A stretch of DNA of 64,000 nt, from NCBI GenBank assembly GCA_031761405.1, contig JASEVX010000001.1:199998356-200062355 (forward strand), written 5' to 3'. Position numbers and translations under genes: made by a program. Each line of letters begins with the position of its first letter. Position 1 is the first letter of the stretch. The notes below the pieces were generated by a model. It was given only the letters and a program-made list of their open reading frames with translations, was not told the origin of the DNA and did no database searches. This document shows positions 9,827 to 20,500 of the stretch, piece by piece. The DNA is from Serripes groenlandicus. Its lineage: Eukaryota > Mollusca > Bivalvia > Cardiida > Cardiidae.

Positions 9827-11310
9827 CTTTGTGACTACTTGTAGTGCTCGACATACAGAACTTTGTGACTACGTGTAGTGCTCGACATACGGACCTTTGT
9901 GACTACGTGTAGTGCTCGACATACATAACTTTGTGACTACGTGTAGTGCTCTACATACGGGACCAGGTGACTACTTGTAGTGCTCGTCATACAGGACCTG
10001 GTGACTACTTGTAGTGCTCGACGTACAGGACCTGGTGACTACTTGTAATGCTCTACATACGGGACCTGGTGACTATGTGTAGTGCTCGACGTACGGGACC
10101 TGGTGACTACTTGCAGTGCTCGACGAACAGGACCTGGTGACTACGTGCAGTGCTCGACGTACGGGACCTGGTGACTACTTGTAGTGCTCGACATACGGAA
10201 CTTTGTGACTACGTGTAGTGTTCGACATACATAACTTTGTGACTACGTGTAGTGCTCTACATACGGGACCTGGTGACTACTTGTAGTGCTCGTCATACAT
10301 GACCTGGTGACTACTTGTAGTGCTCGACGTACGGGACCTTGTGACTACTTGTAGTGCTCTGCATACGGGACCTGGTGACTACTTGTAGTGCTCGTCATAC
10401 AGGACCTGGTGACTACTTGTAGTGCTCGACATACAGAACGTTGTGACTACATGTAGTGCTCTACATACGGGACCTGGTGACTACTTGTAATGCTCTACAT
10501 ACGGGACCTGGTGACTGTGTAGTGCTCGACGTACGGGACCTGGTGACTACTTGCAGTGCTCGACGAACAGGACCTGGTGACTACGTGCAGTGCTCGACGT
10601 ACGGGACCTGGTGACTACTTGTAGTGTTCGACATATGGGACCTGGTGACTACGTGTAGTGCTCGATGTACGGGACCTAGTGACTACATGTAGTGCTCGAT
10701 GTACGGGACCTGTGCTCGACGTACAGGACCTGGTGACTACGTGTAGTGTTCGACGTACGGGACCTTGTGACTACTTGTAGTGCTCGACATACGGGACCTG
10801 GTGACTGTGCAGTGCTCGACGTACGGGACCTGGTGACTACGTGTAGTGCTCGACGTACGGGACCTGGTGACTACTTGTAGTGCTCGACGTACGGGACCTG
10901 GTGTCTACATTTAGTGCTCGACGTACGGGACCTAGTGACTTCATGTAGTGCTCGATGTACGGGACCTGGTGACTACTTGTAGTGCTCAACGTACGGGACA
11001 TAGTGACTACATGTAGTGCTCGATGTACGGGACCTAGTGACTACTTGTAGTGCTCGACATACGGGACCTGGTGACTACGTGTAGTGCTCGACGTACGGGA
11101 CCTGGTGCCAACTTGTAGTGCTCGACATACGGGACCTGGTGACTACTTGTAGTGCTCGACATACTGGACCTGGTGAATACTTGTAGTGCTCGACATACGG
11201 GACCTGGTGACTACGTGTAGTGCTCGACGTACGGGACCTGGTGACTACGTGTAGTGCTCGACGTACGGGACCTGGTGACTACTTGTAGTGCTCGACGTAC
11301 GGGACCTACT
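9827..11310. repeat. 34 bp minisatellite, about 43 units
   Basis: The unit is ggacctggtgactacttgta plus gtgctcgacatacg. Anchors at 9841 and 9875 fix the 34 bp period. Each unit holds the inverted repeat ACTAC-nn-GTAGT. Multi-unit blocks recur at about 306 and 440 bp, for instance the rare variant ttgcagtgctcgacgaacag at 10111 and 10551. The array begins about 450 bases after the DDX55 poly(A) signal. Confidence 0.93.
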
Positions 11311-11560
11311 GACCATTTCCACACATTGATCCACCTTAACGGGGCATTTGAACCAGATCCGTGCAGTAGTATGCGGTCTTCCCCGTTTGCCATCAATTGA
11401 AACAAAGCCTTATGTCTGAAGAAAGGTTATGACCATTAACCGACTGTATAAGTTATCAATTGTTTTAAACTTTCCAATTATTTCAAAACCTCCGAAGTTT
11501 GGTTTTCGCTATTGAACTTGCGTCCAGTTTCGCATTGCTGTCTATTAGTACCATGTAACT

Positions 11561-12065
11561 AATACCGTTTCCCACATGCAGACGCCTTTTGACGCCTCTG
11601 CAGCAGACAACTCTTGAAAAGTTTGCGACAAAAGGATTGATTGATTAGGGTTTGACGCCGTTTTTAACAATTTCTCAGTTATATCACGGCGGCCAGTTCA
11701 CCTACTCATGCATTTCCTTGTTTTCTCGCACAACAATCTTCCCAAGTAACTGGCTGCTTTTATACACAGACTTGGCCCATTGGTGGAAGAGTAATGACGC
11801 ATGTCGCATTGACTTTTGTCAATCCTCGAAAAGAAAGTTTGCCGAGCCGGGATTTGAACTCACACCCTGGATTGACAGCCCGTCTGAGCTACCGGGACTC
11901 GGCTGCGACAAAAGGAGAAATAGCTCATAATGAGCAATTTCACATTTTGCCACAATGTTTTCAACTATATTCTAAAACTAAACTTTATTATAAAAATATT
12001 TTCATAATTTGTGTCCAGTTTTTAAGTCGTCTGCTGCATATTGGTTGTATATGGGAAAGGGTTAA
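11561..12065. mobile_element. Family A MITE interrupted by a SINE
   Basis: The left arm is 11561-11636 and the right arm 11904-12065, ending gggaaagggttaa. The two parts join at a duplicated TGCGACAAAAGGA that flanks the SINE at 11637-11903. Confidence 0.88.
11637..11903 (-). mobile_element. tRNA-derived SINE inserted in family A
   Basis: On the minus strand, the head gccgagtcccggtagctcag includes a clear box A, and box B is gagttcaaatccc. The tail is aatcaatcaa. A perfect 13 bp target duplication TGCGACAAAAGGA flanks it (11624-11636 and 11904-11916). Confidence 0.95.
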
Positions 12066-12429
12066 ACCCTTTTCCGACAGCGTGTATGTAGATGTATGCT
12101 TGCAAATTTCTATGATCCGCTGCGACGAATTCCTAAGCCATATCCTGCTGAATGTCTGCAGTTTATTTTATCTTCATCAATATGTTTGAGTGTAGTCTGC
12201 TATACATATGGAAATAATACGAATTTTAAAACAAAACAATCATGATGATTTTGCAACAATGTTGAAACATCTATAAAATAACTAGACTTTCATTTGTAGA
12301 AGGTTTTTTTCTTCATATTTTGCCTAGATGTTTTGAAAGGCGTCAGCTACCTATGTGTCGTAAGTGGGAAAGTTAAATACCGAACCCGTACTCGCGACGA
12401 ATTTGTTAGAAAACTCCAAACGTTGTCAA

Positions 12430-12690
12430 AGGAGCTGAGCCCCGGTAGCATCAATCTAGGGGTCGTGCCTTCGAACCACAGCTCTGCTAAAATTCTTTAC
12501 GACGTTTGACAAAAGTCGAGGCGACATGCGTACGTAACTCATCTTACACCAATGGACACATAGTTTGGAAAAGCAGCCAGTTGCTTAGAAAGACTGTTGT
12601 GTGGCTACCGGTCTGAGATAAAACAAAATTGACGCCCCTTGGTAGATGAACATACCGCCGTGATATAACTGAACATTTGTTGCGTTGAAA
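12430..12690 (+). mobile_element. tRNA-derived SINE, diverged
   Basis: Same subfamily as 48595 and 63541: gagccccggtagcatcaatc at the head, tgacaaaagtcg and gtttggaaaagcagccagtt in the body, ccgccgtgatataactgaac near the end. Confidence 0.8.
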
Positions 12691-13019
12691 TCGGTATTAA
12701 TCCACAATCATTAAATGTCCAAATCTTACGGGGTTCGAACCGGGCTGGGTCCATTGGATCACGTGACCGGCTGTCTACCTCGAAGTCACTTTCTCCCACA
12801 CTTATATATACCGTCTTTACTGAAAGTCAGCAGGAAGACCATAGCCAATTCTAGGAATACTAAGATTAAAATGTTGAGTTGAGGAGCGAACAGTGTAAAG
12901 CCTGGCCAGCTCTATACTTCACACATTTTTTGGGGGAGATATCTGTATGTAAAGAGATATCCCAAACTTAATGAGATATCTGATTTACGAATATATAATA
13001 AACGGAAGAACGGGCGGGA

Positions 13020-13281
13020 CTTTAATATTTTTTAAAACATTATGGAAAAAGAAGAAATCGCTGACAATGCAATTTCTCTATTTAATAATCAAGCTCTCAT
13101 TTATTGAGCCACAATGTTTACATCTCTATTTAATAATCAAGCTCTCATTTATTGAGCCACAATGTTTTCATTTCGGTTCCATAATACTACTTTCATTAAT
13201 AGAAAATTATATTACCTAGATGTTTTCAAAATCTTTCCGATGCAGATGACATGTAGTTGTATTAGCGAGAGAGGGGTTAAA
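13020..13281. mobile_element. Family A MITE, degenerate
   Basis: Recognisable by gaagaaatcgct, the gccacaatgttttca blocks and the end gaggggttaaag. It contains an internal tandem duplication. Confidence 0.6.
13074..13170. repeat. About 50 bp tandem duplication inside a degenerate family A MITE
   Basis: The text tctatttaataatcaagctc plus tcatttattgagccacaatg occurs twice in succession within the family A copy at 13020-13281. Confidence 0.75.
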
Positions 13282-13287
13282 GCATGT

Positions 13288-13762
13288 GAGTCGTCCCGCG
13301 AGAAAACCAATATCGCGCAGACTGATCCGGACCGACACATTCCGTCTCAGGGGGATAGAGGTATAGAGTAACGATTCCTGAAACAGAAAATCCACAGGAT
13401 ATGAAACGTGTCTATCCGGGTAAGCCTGCTCGGCATGCTTAGGCTGATCCGGTTCGACACTTTACGCATCCTCGGTACCCAGGCTATTCATAACATATAT
13501 GATACCCTGGGCAAATTGACTGTAAAAATCTCGTACTCATGAATAATGTATGAGGTGAAATGCAGCAGCTTGATTGGCCGCTTGACACAAACTTCATGCG
13601 ATACGAAAATTACAGAGCAGTTACGGGGGAAATCGTGGTGCATGCTTTACGAAGTTTTGCTAGCCAATTTGCCCAGGGTATCATATATTTTATAAATAGT
13701 CTGGGTACCGAGGATGCACTTTACGCAGACTCCACAATGTTGGTTTTCTCGCGAGACGCCTC
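13288..13762. mobile_element. Family B MITE interrupted by another palindromic element
   Basis: Family B runs about 260 bp between GAGCCGTCCCGCGAGAAAAC and its inverse, with internal inverted repeats (gatcagcctgcgcag). Here the left arm is partly deleted and the right arm is split at cactttacgca, which appears on both sides of a 248 bp insert (13469-13716). Confidence 0.88.
13469..13716. mobile_element. Palindromic element nested in family B
   Basis: Its ends are TCCTCGGTACCCAG and CTGGGTACCGAGGA, with further inverted blocks (gataccctgggcaaatt, aatttgcccagggtatc). CACTTTACGCA directly flanks it on both sides, so the target duplication is 7-11 bp depending on where the terminal GCA/TGC is assigned. 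No transposase is present. Confidence 0.85.
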
Positions 13763-14208
13763 ATATACAGATGCCGCTCCGTTGTATCTTACTGCTAGAA
13801 CCAGACGAGTGGGGCGGCAGGGTATGTAATTTAACTATTCTGAATTATCATTATTTACGGGATGATGGATTGATCTGGTGGGGTTTAAAACAATAACACA
13901 AACGTTTAATATTTGAAGAAGAACAGCTATACTTTATTTTGACATTTTGACATTTTTTAAGGTTTTTCTCTTTAAACAGAAGTTTTAAAATTAAAATTAC
14001 AATCCTGTACAGTTATCGTAAATCGAAATATAGTAGACTACATGTAAATATGAGTTTAAAGTCTTACAAAGACAGACAAAACAACTCATTTTCTTTCCTT
14101 GAATTTAGGGGGGAGGGGGCGGGGTAATTATATGTATTTAACATTCTAATGAATAGTCTTTAAAAGGAGGCGATCCGAATGTTTCCAGTGACCATTGCTC
14201 TCGTTTAA

Positions 14209-14432
14209 TTCAACTTTTTCCCACCTGCAGACGCCTTTTAACGCAATAGCAGCAGACGACTTTTGAAAACAGTGTGGCTAAAAGTGAAACTGCTCATGAT
14301 GAGCAGTTTCCCCTTTGGCCACACTTTTTTCAACTTTATTTAACAATTGAGCTATCTTTTATGGAGATTTTGTAGGTTTTGGTCACTATGTTTTAAAAGT
14401 CGTCTGCTGCAGATTTGTTGTCTGTGGGAAAG
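14209..14432. mobile_element. Family A MITE, full length with decayed ends
   Basis: The interior is well kept (subtype with gcaatagcagcagacgac), but both ends read ttcaac or gatcaac in place of TTAA. Confidence 0.85.
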
Positions 14433-14845
14433 GATCAACCGTTATCACGTGACTATTGGTTTTCATTCGTTCTTTCGAACATAAGGAGAAGCGGTTGTCT
14501 ACTTATTGATTACCTGAGTTACGAACAACGAAGACAAATATTAAACAGGACGAATGTTCTGCTATTTCTTGGTCTACATTTGTTTTAAAATGAAGTTCAG
14601 TTAACCCCCAATTTCGTCAAATTTGTGAGGCAGACAACTGGAAATATGCTGAAAATTTATAATGAAAGTAAACTTATTGAACTTAGTTGAGAACTGTCTG
14701 AAACTGCTAATTTTGAGGTAATTCTTTTTAATTAAGTCATATTGTTATCAAAATGCGTCTGCAGTGGGAACCCGAAAACGAAATCTGACCTCTATAGACG
14801 TGTTAACTCGTATACCGCAGAATTCCTATAATCATTGTGTTAGTA

Positions 14846-15086
14846 CGGGGAATCCACTGTGGTCGAGTGGTTAGCGTCAGGGATTTCGAAACCGGAAAGT
14901 CCCGGGTTCGATCCCCAGTCGCGAACTACGGTCATGGTGGAGTGCCCTTGGGCAAGGCACATTTTCTAGCCTAATACTGGTTTGTTTACACAGGGATCAA
15001 GAATTAGTGAACTGTCGCCGTGTTATAACTGAAATAATGTTGAAAGCGGCGTAAAACCCCAATAAAATTAAATAAATAAATTGTTA
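14846..15086 (+). mobile_element. tRNA-derived SINE (Ser/Leu-like head)
   Basis: Box A tggtcgagtggttagcgtc, box B cgggttcgatcccc, then ggagtgcccttgggcaaggc, and a 3' end ttgaaagcggcgtaaaaccc with an aat-rich tail. Confidence 0.88.
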
Positions 15087-15175
15087 GTATGGTAGGTCCC
15101 ACCGCGTTCAACTATTGCCAGACACGGTTCATATGATGTAACACTGCAACGGAATCGATTCCGGATCGCAGTACC

Positions 15176-15388
15176 TTAACTCTTTCAGCGCCAAAGGCAA
15201 TATTGAGGTTTTTGCAAACAATACTGATTCAGGCGAGTCAGCTCGTAACGAGCTGTCTCACCTGAAATCAGCATTGTTTGCCTTTTAGTTATCAAAATAG
15301 TCCAAACTTCTATTACATAATAAATGGAGAAGCCCGATTTTGAACGTGGAAAAGTCTACTTTAAACAATTCGGCGCTGAAAGAGTTAA
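15176..15388. mobile_element. Family F MITE, intact (TTAA-flanked)
   Basis: Ends TTAA-CTCTTTCAGCGCC and GGCGCTGAAAGAG-TTAA, with a central cagctcgtaacgagctg hairpin. The TTAA duplication and length fit a second piggyBac-like family, distinct from A. Confidence 0.9.
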
Positions 15389-15389
15389 A

Positions 15390-16400
15390 TAGTTTATTTT
15401 AAAGTAGCACTTCTCTTGCACTGTTTCATTGAAATGAGGGTCAGAGAGGTATATTTTGCATCTAATTTTAGTTAAAGAATTCCTGTACCATTTGTGTGCA
15501 TTCATTGTATATATTGCAGGACTATTATATATGTGCTGCCGGATGCCTTAAAGGCTGGAGGTGATCAAGTGATTTCAACCACATATTTTCACCGTGTACT
15601 GCTAACAGCGAAATACTCTATTTGTGTGACTGTGTTTGTCTTAATGTTAAGGGCAGAAAACGAACTATTCTAAACATGAGCCCCAAAAAAGCGCAACACC
15701 TTGTGGATAAAGATAAGTCCAAATACAGTTAATGTCAACCTATATTTGATCTCCCAAGACATCACACGGTTACACCATGTACATGTACATGAATAAAGGT
15801 CAGGAAAAGAAATACGGGGTAAACTATTGCAAACCTTCATAACGTTTAAATGTTTAAAGATGCAGTTTGAATTTAACCAGTCCAAGCAAAGCTGGGTCTT
15901 TTAGAACTATCGAATAAAGCATATTTCAACAGATGATGGTGACGCTTTCAGGTCGGTTGAATCGCACAAAACAATTACTCGGATGTCTTGATATGGGGAT
16001 TGAACAGGTCTTTTCCCCGATTTATCTGTCTTATTACCAAACCAAATTCTATGTTATGGGTATACACTGTACTAGAATCAACGAGACACTTCTTTTGAGT
16101 ACCCACAACATAGGGTTTGAGGGTCAAACAAACATTTTAGAATATTAAATTATTGAATTATCTAGAGCTTTACGGATATCATTTATAAAACAAACATAAA
16201 AATGTAGTAGACATTGTAATAGATTTTCTTTGCTGTCATATCTCCGAGGTTATCACATGTTCTGTGTTCCTTGAATTGAAAACAACGGCTGAAAAAGTAA
16301 AAGAAAATACATTTAAATTTAACCTACTGTAGTTCAAGTTTTTTCCAACTCTCAATCTGTGCGCAGTTGCAGTATTTGCCTGCCTTGGTTTGCTTTAATC
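15390..16400. other. Intergenic stretch without recognised gene
   Basis: Apart from a family D hairpin near 16080 it is AT-rich unique-looking sequence. Short frames at 15670-15885 (minus) and 15933-16148 (plus) show no domain and no splice-site context. Confidence 0.5.
16040..16125. mobile_element. Family D hairpin, degenerate
   Basis: One arm is decayed (ctatgttatgggtatacact). The other keeps cttttgagtacccacaacat. Confidence 0.75.
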
Positions 16401-16411
16401 ATTTCATACAA

Positions 16412-16563
16412 ATAGACGGGGTTTCACCCCTCTACAACGGAAGCGTTTTAAAAATCATCGTGACAAAAGAAGAAATTGCCCATGATGAGCAATTTCTCCC
16501 TTTTGCCACAATGTTTTTCAAAGTCGTGTATTGCTTATTTGCTGCATACGGGAAAGCGTTAAC
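16412..16563. mobile_element. Family A MITE, shortened
   Basis: The central hairpin is intact and the right end is gggaaagcgttaa. The left terminus is lost. Confidence 0.75.
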
Positions 16564-16663
16564 ACTTATTCGTAGTTATATATCGCGTCAATGCAATACA
16601 TGTATTACTTGACAAAATTCATCTGATCCCGATACGTGCAAAAATGGATCATTACATATATGT

Positions 16664-16850
16664 ATTTATTTATTGGTGTTTTACGCCACTTTCAACATTA
16701 TTTCAGTTATATCACGGCGACAGTTCACTTATTCATGATCCCTGGGTAAACAAACCAGTACTAGGCTAGAACATGTGCCTTGCCCCGGGGACACCAGGTT
16801 TCGAAATCACCGACGCTAACCACTCGACCACAGCGGATTCCATGCACCCA
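16664..16850 (-). mobile_element. tRNA-derived SINE, same subfamily as 14846
   Basis: Reverse orientation: tggtgttttacgccactttc, ctaggctagaacatgtgcct, then gacgctaaccactcgaccac at the head. Confidence 0.85.
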
Positions 16851-17350
16851 AAGCAAACCATTACGCCACCGAGACGGACATCATTTCATCAAATTTTTAA
16901 TTAGTTTTATAAACACCATTATAGTAAAGTGAATGATATCAGTTGTTTAGGTTTGATGAAACTATTTAAGCCGCGCAAAGCGATTAGGGGGTCTTAATGA
17001 CGTCCCGCTTTGACATCATTTAAAATTGTATTGTCATCAAACTAGCGGGGCTACACTTCCAGCGTTTAATCAAAATGTACATTCAGGTCTATAGAACATG
17101 TACGCGGACAGTGTAGACTGTACGGATTCACAGGTACGCATGGGTCATCACTGTAAGTAGATAGATGTATAAAGACCCCCATATTGCCAGACGTGGCTCA
17201 TAAGTACGTACGTCATAGAAATGGTTAAAATATATACAGATAAAAAAAAACCCACTATATTTCAATATTCTGTTATAGGCCTTCTTGAGGTTAAAAAAGA
17301 CAAGAATCACACACTATGCGTCGTCCATCTTGAAAATATTGAGCATGTCG

Positions 17351-17356
17351 TTTATT
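17351..17356 (-). terminator. Polyadenylation signal of the calcitonin-type gene
   Basis: The plus strand reads tttatt, giving AATAAA on the minus strand 18 bases after the stop codon. A second AATAAA overlaps the last codons. The nearness to the stop implies a short 3' UTR. Confidence 0.45.
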
Positions 17357-17373
17357 ACCTGATTTTTGACAAG

Positions 17374-17515
17374 TTAGTGTTTATTTTCCTCTGTATCGCG
17401 CCTTCTCCGCTTACCGGGGCTCAGAGAGCTCTGAAGCCAGTTGTACATATCAGCAACAGCGGAATAGTGCTCCGTCTGACAGTGAAATCCAAGGTTAAGG
17501 TTGCAGCTTCTTTTC
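17374..17515 (-). CDS. Calcitonin-type gene terminal exon with the mature hormone
   Basis: The acceptor ccgtcttttcag is followed by G AAA AGA AGC TGC, that is the end of a codon and then K-R-S-C. The exon encodes KR, a 31-residue peptide (17508-17416) starting SCNLNLGFHC and ending SSLSP, then GKRRRR, DTEENKH and TAA at 17376-17374. The glycine would donate the amide, leaving a C-terminal prolinamide as in calcitonins. The ring is C-x7-C, wider than the C-x5-C of vertebrate calcitonin. I recall this spacing for molluscan forms but cannot verify it here. Confidence 0.82.
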
Positions 17516-20500
17516 CTGAAAAGACGGAATACCAGAGTAAGGCAGATCGAAAAAAACTCCTTCTTGATCAACCATGTATTCATCGAAATATTACGTTAGA
17601 TGGCGGTAGCTAAAGCACCAATTCAATTTCAGCTTCTTCACAGAAGCTGTAATTTGATTGGTGGATTTGCTATCGTTAGCTATCGTAACAAATTTCGATG
17701 TGCGGCAATTTCTGCATTCAGCAGCGACTTAAATCGGCTTGTTTGTCGGAAGTTTCTTGAATTTTTAAAGTAACTTAATTTGAAATGATCTGAAATACCC
17801 TTATTATATTTTTTAAAGTAGCTCAAATTCATATAAAATCAATTTTCATATATATTTCAATGTTAAACCTTCTCCAAGGGGCCACAATTGTATTGTTATT
17901 TGACCGCGAACAATTAATACACCATATAACGTCAAGATAGAATATGTTTTGCTGCCAGAGTAGTTAATATTTGTGTTATTGAAAATGAAATATTATGTAT
18001 TTTACACATGTCCAAAATACGGTTATATTCGAGAACAGTATTTATTAAATTGGTGTAATGCCCCAAATATACAGAAGTCAGTTTACACAATTTACTTCAA
18101 AGCGATGATCGCGCAAAATTAATAAAAACTATACAGTTATATATATCATTTGAGTTAATGATTGTAAAAGTAACAGATGACTGAGTGATTCAAGGGACAA
18201 AAATTCAACTGTAACTTTAATTGAATAATAGTTACATATTGTATTTTGAACCAGATCCTTCATGTTTATTGAACTAAACTTACTAACACTAAATACAGTC
18301 CGTATCTCGAACATCTGTAGACGGGGTAAAAGCAAGGGTTTAATGTCCATAGAGAGACCGAGCAATACGGACATTCACGAATGTCCTACATGTTTCGAGT
18401 GCTGTGAAGCGAATGACACATTCACCTGTACGCGTACAATTAATGTTCACAATACTCACAACAGTATTGGAAATGCGTTCAAACACGCTCTGTTTGACTA
18501 ATTTGACCACGGAGAGCGAAGAAGTCTATTGTGTGGTTTTACAGTCTGTTTATTTGTCGGAAGATACAATTGTACCGCGTCATAGACAATGGTGTTTATG
18601 GCCAGATTAAACCCTTTTTATATGCACTATGCAAACAGTTTGGCAAAAGGGGAAATCCCTCAAAATCAGCAAGTTAACCGTTTGGCAGTATAATTTTCAA
18701 TTATTATATTTTCATTTTTTCGAGATTTTTAATATTTGTTTGCCTAGCTGTTTTCAAGGTCGTCTGCTGTGCATACATATCCTTGTCGTATGTTGTAAGT
18801 GGTGGCAGCCATTTACACTCAATCCATATGATATTAAGTGGAAGGTCTCAGTGTTGGTACACACAGCTAGAATGATAATCCTACCAACAATAACCTACCG
18901 AAAGAGTTTGTAAAATTTTACAACAAAACGACGATATTTGAACACTTTTTGTTTACATTTCCCCGAATTGATTCAATACGAATGTAACTAAATTCAGTCG
19001 CATTATGCATTTACGTCTGTTTGGGATACATAAAAATGACTTGTCATAAGATCTAATTACCATAACATGGTGTTGTTTATTCCCAGAGAACAGGGAGATG
19101 TTAAATTAATAGACCAAATCAGTACTTTATGAATGGTGAAATCCCGCTGGACAAATAAATGTGATTTGGTAAATGGGGATGTTTTGTCAATAGGGGGGGA
19201 TGGAGACCATTCCACTGGGAGAGAGAAAATATGTCTCTCAACGACCCAGTAACCGCAAGGAAATAGCGATACGAGGGAAAAACTCGCAACATTCTTGGTT
19301 TCCCTTGTCCGTTTAATTCTGACACGCTGATAACATGCGAAAGCCAAGTTATTTTAAAAGTCGTCCGTCTCGATAGCGGGTTCGATCTCGGGTCGGGAGT
19401 TATCAAACACTTTGAAACTGGTAGTAATGGCTTTTCTCATTGGCACACTGGGTAACGGGGATAGCATTACCACTGATTCATCAGTGTCACAATACCGGTA
19501 TTATACTGGTATTATAAAACTGAAATACTAATTAAAGCGGGGTACAACACCATTCAAACAAATCGGGAACGGGCGGTCGAAGGTTCGAATCCCAGTGGGT
19601 TTCGTTCTGATATGGCTGGTTGGTAGGTCATAAGTTGCTTAATAATGGTACCGAATTACTCAGCTTGCCTGGTACCTGGCTATGGTGTCGAATAAGTCAG
19701 AAATGACATGCTACCAATAGGAGTGACAAACTAATACATGAGCCGTGTCCCGTGAGAAAACCAACACTATGGACTCTGCGTAATGTTTCGACTCAGATCA
19801 GCCAGCACAGTCCGCGCAGGCTAATTCGGGCCGACACATTCCGTCTCAGGTGAAAAGAGGTATAAAGTATTGATTCCTGAAACAGAAAATCCACAGGAGG
19901 CGAACAGTTTCTGTCCGGGTTAGCATGCGCGGCATGCTTTAGCTGATCCGGGTCGATACTTTACGCCGAGTCCACACTATTGGTTTTCTCGTGAGACGGC
20001 TCACGTTTGAGTTAAGTTAACTGAATGCATTGTTCATTATAGAGATCGCTCGACTTGAACGTCGAACAGTGTAGAACCCAATCAACCTGCGTGGATGCCC
20101 CAGCAGATCTGGATATGTACTCATCACAAACGTCATACGGGTAATCTCATCTCATATATTCATGTATATTTTAACAGTCTTTCGGTCGTTGCCATTTGAC
20201 CCTCAGTCTTGAAAGCGACCATTTGATTGATTACTCCGCGGATTAATGTTGTAACGTTAACACAAAGAAAAGAACAGACTTAATTAACCCTTTCCCCCAT
20301 ACAACGAATCTGCTGTGGACGACTTTGTAAACATACTCGCAACAATGTGGAAACTCTCTTTAAATGAAAGTATAATTATCGAATAGAGTTGAAAACGTTG
20401 TTGTAAATGGAGAAATTGGTCATGCTGAGCAATTTCTCCTTTTGCCATAATGTTTTCAAAAGTCATGTGGTGCAGATGGCGTCATAAAGCGTCTGTATGT

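Noticed and set aside
9827..11310. Possible CRISPR-like array
   Set aside because: Repeat units are contiguous with no unique spacers, there are no cas genes, and the DNA is eukaryotic.
13560..13829. 89-codon plus frame
   Set aside because: Lies across the nested palindromic insert and family B arms.
14105..14127. G-rich run as a regulatory G-quadruplex
   Set aside because: Sequence could fold, but nothing ties it to a gene; too weak to list as a finding.
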